From positions 1-8,644 of the forward strand of contig JACVRM010000086.1 of the NCBI GenBank assembly GCA_014534415.1: a DNA stretch of 8,644 nt. The letters run 5' to 3'. The stretch comes from Thermoleophilia bacterium. GTDB taxonomy: Bacteria > Actinomycetota > Thermoleophilia > Gaiellales > Gaiellaceae. The position numbers and the translations under genes are program-made. Numbering within the stretch: the stretch's first letter is position 1; the number at the start of each line of letters is the position of its first letter. Positions 8,038-8,644 of the stretch are shown here, one piece after another. The notes beneath the pieces are model-generated. The model searched no databases. It saw nothing but the letters and a program-made list of their open reading frames with translations, and was not told the DNA's origin.

Positions 8038-8508
8038 ATGCCGCGCCGCGCCGACATCGAGCCCCGCGAGGCCCCGCCGGATCCCGTGCACAACTCGGTG
8101 CTCGTCAACCAGGTGATCAACCGCGTCATGCTGGACGGCAAGAAGAGCGTCGCCGAGTCGCTCGTCTACAGCGCCCTCGACCGCGTGGGCGAGAAGACCG
8201 GCCGGCCGCCCGTCGACGTGCTCGAGCAGGCCATCAAGACGGTCACGCCCGTCCTCGAGGTGCGCTCACGCCGCGTCGGCGGCGCGAACTACCAGGTGCC
8301 CGTCGAGGTTCCGCAGCGCCGCGCACGGACGCTCGCCGTCCGCTGGATCGTCGAGAACGCGCGCAAGCGGCGCGAGAAGGGCATGGACGAGAAGCTCGCC
8401 GGCGAGGTGCTCGACGCGCTCAACCAGCAGGGCGGCGCGTTCAAGCAGAAGGACGACCAGTACCGGATGGCGCAGGCGAACAAGGCCTTCGCCCACTACC
8501 GCTGGTAG
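8038..8508 (+). CDS. rpsG: 30S ribosomal protein S7
   Basis: S7 is a primary 16S rRNA-binding protein that nucleates assembly of the small-subunit head and lines the E site. The 156-residue product has the usual family length and start (MPRRADIEPRE). It has LDGKKSVAESLVYSAL at 32-47, SRRVGGANYQVPVEV in the middle, MRWIVE-type VRWIVENARKRR, and the conserved end ANKAFAHYRW. ATG 8038 was chosen although the frame is open far upstream, because the upstream part lies inside rpsL in another frame. There is no strong Shine-Dalgarno sequence (AAGAGG is at 8018-8023), so translation is probably coupled to rpsL, 5 bases upstream. In E. coli, S7 represses translation of this operon at the rpsL-rpsG junction; this 5-base gap is too short for that structured spacer. 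Confidence 0.98.
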   Translation: MPRRADIEPREAPPDPVHNSVLVNQVINRVMLDGKKSVAESLVYSALDRVGEKTGRPPVDVLEQAIKTVTPVLEVRSRRVGGANYQVPVEVPQRRARTLAVRWIVENARKRREKGMDEKLAGEVLDALNQQGGAFKQKDDQYRMAQANKAFAHYRW

Positions 8509-8511
8509 TCG

Positions 8512-8644
<133 letters not shown>

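Overview
The window is about 8.6 kb of very GC-rich bacterial chromosome carrying a broken-up version of the rpoBC-str ribosomal/transcription cluster. High GC, GTG starts, intact zinc and trigger-loop motifs in RpoC without the large trigger-loop insertion of proteobacteria, and a secreted protein of a type I associate with deep-branching Actinobacteriota suggest an actinobacterium, perhaps of class Thermoleophilia (Gaiellales/Solirubrobacterales). That taxonomic call is inference; no 16S or other decisive marker is present.

Layout. Positions 1-2676 hold the 3' two thirds of rpoC (RNA polymerase beta' subunit), whose stop codon lies inside a long hairpin. Positions 2677-3068 are a gene-free, repeat- and palindrome-rich spacer with a second strong hairpin, GGGACAG-containing palindromes and a short 15-bp tandem repeat. 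Four single genes on alternating strands follow: a 129-residue protein that may be winged-helix (+, 3069-3458), a D-2-hydroxyacid dehydrogenase family protein with an unusual active site (-, 3466-4395), a large secreted protein with a TIM-barrel-like N-terminal half and a SurA-like helical region (+, 4509-6275), and a membrane-anchored GAF-GGDEF diguanylate cyclase (-, 6272-7432). After a 228-bp divergent spacer with a leader hairpin, the str operon begins: rpsL (7661-8032), rpsG (8038-8508) and the first 44 codons of fusA (8512 onward), separated by only 5 and 3 bases.

How the genes relate. RpoC, S12, S7 and EF-G form the core transcription/translation module, and rpsL-rpsG-fusA is clearly one tight operon. 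The four intervening genes do not look like an operon or a single pathway: they alternate in strand, and both convergent pairs are almost gapless (7 bp apart, and overlapping in a shared CTAG). They look like independent units lodged between rpoC and the str operon. The str operon must therefore have its own promoter, and its leader carries a hairpin followed by a T-rich run. I saw no tRNA, rRNA, CRISPR array, transposase or phage gene. The parts most worth a second look are the secreted protein, the substituted catalytic residue in the dehydrogenase, the repeat-rich spacer after rpoC, and the rpsL leader.
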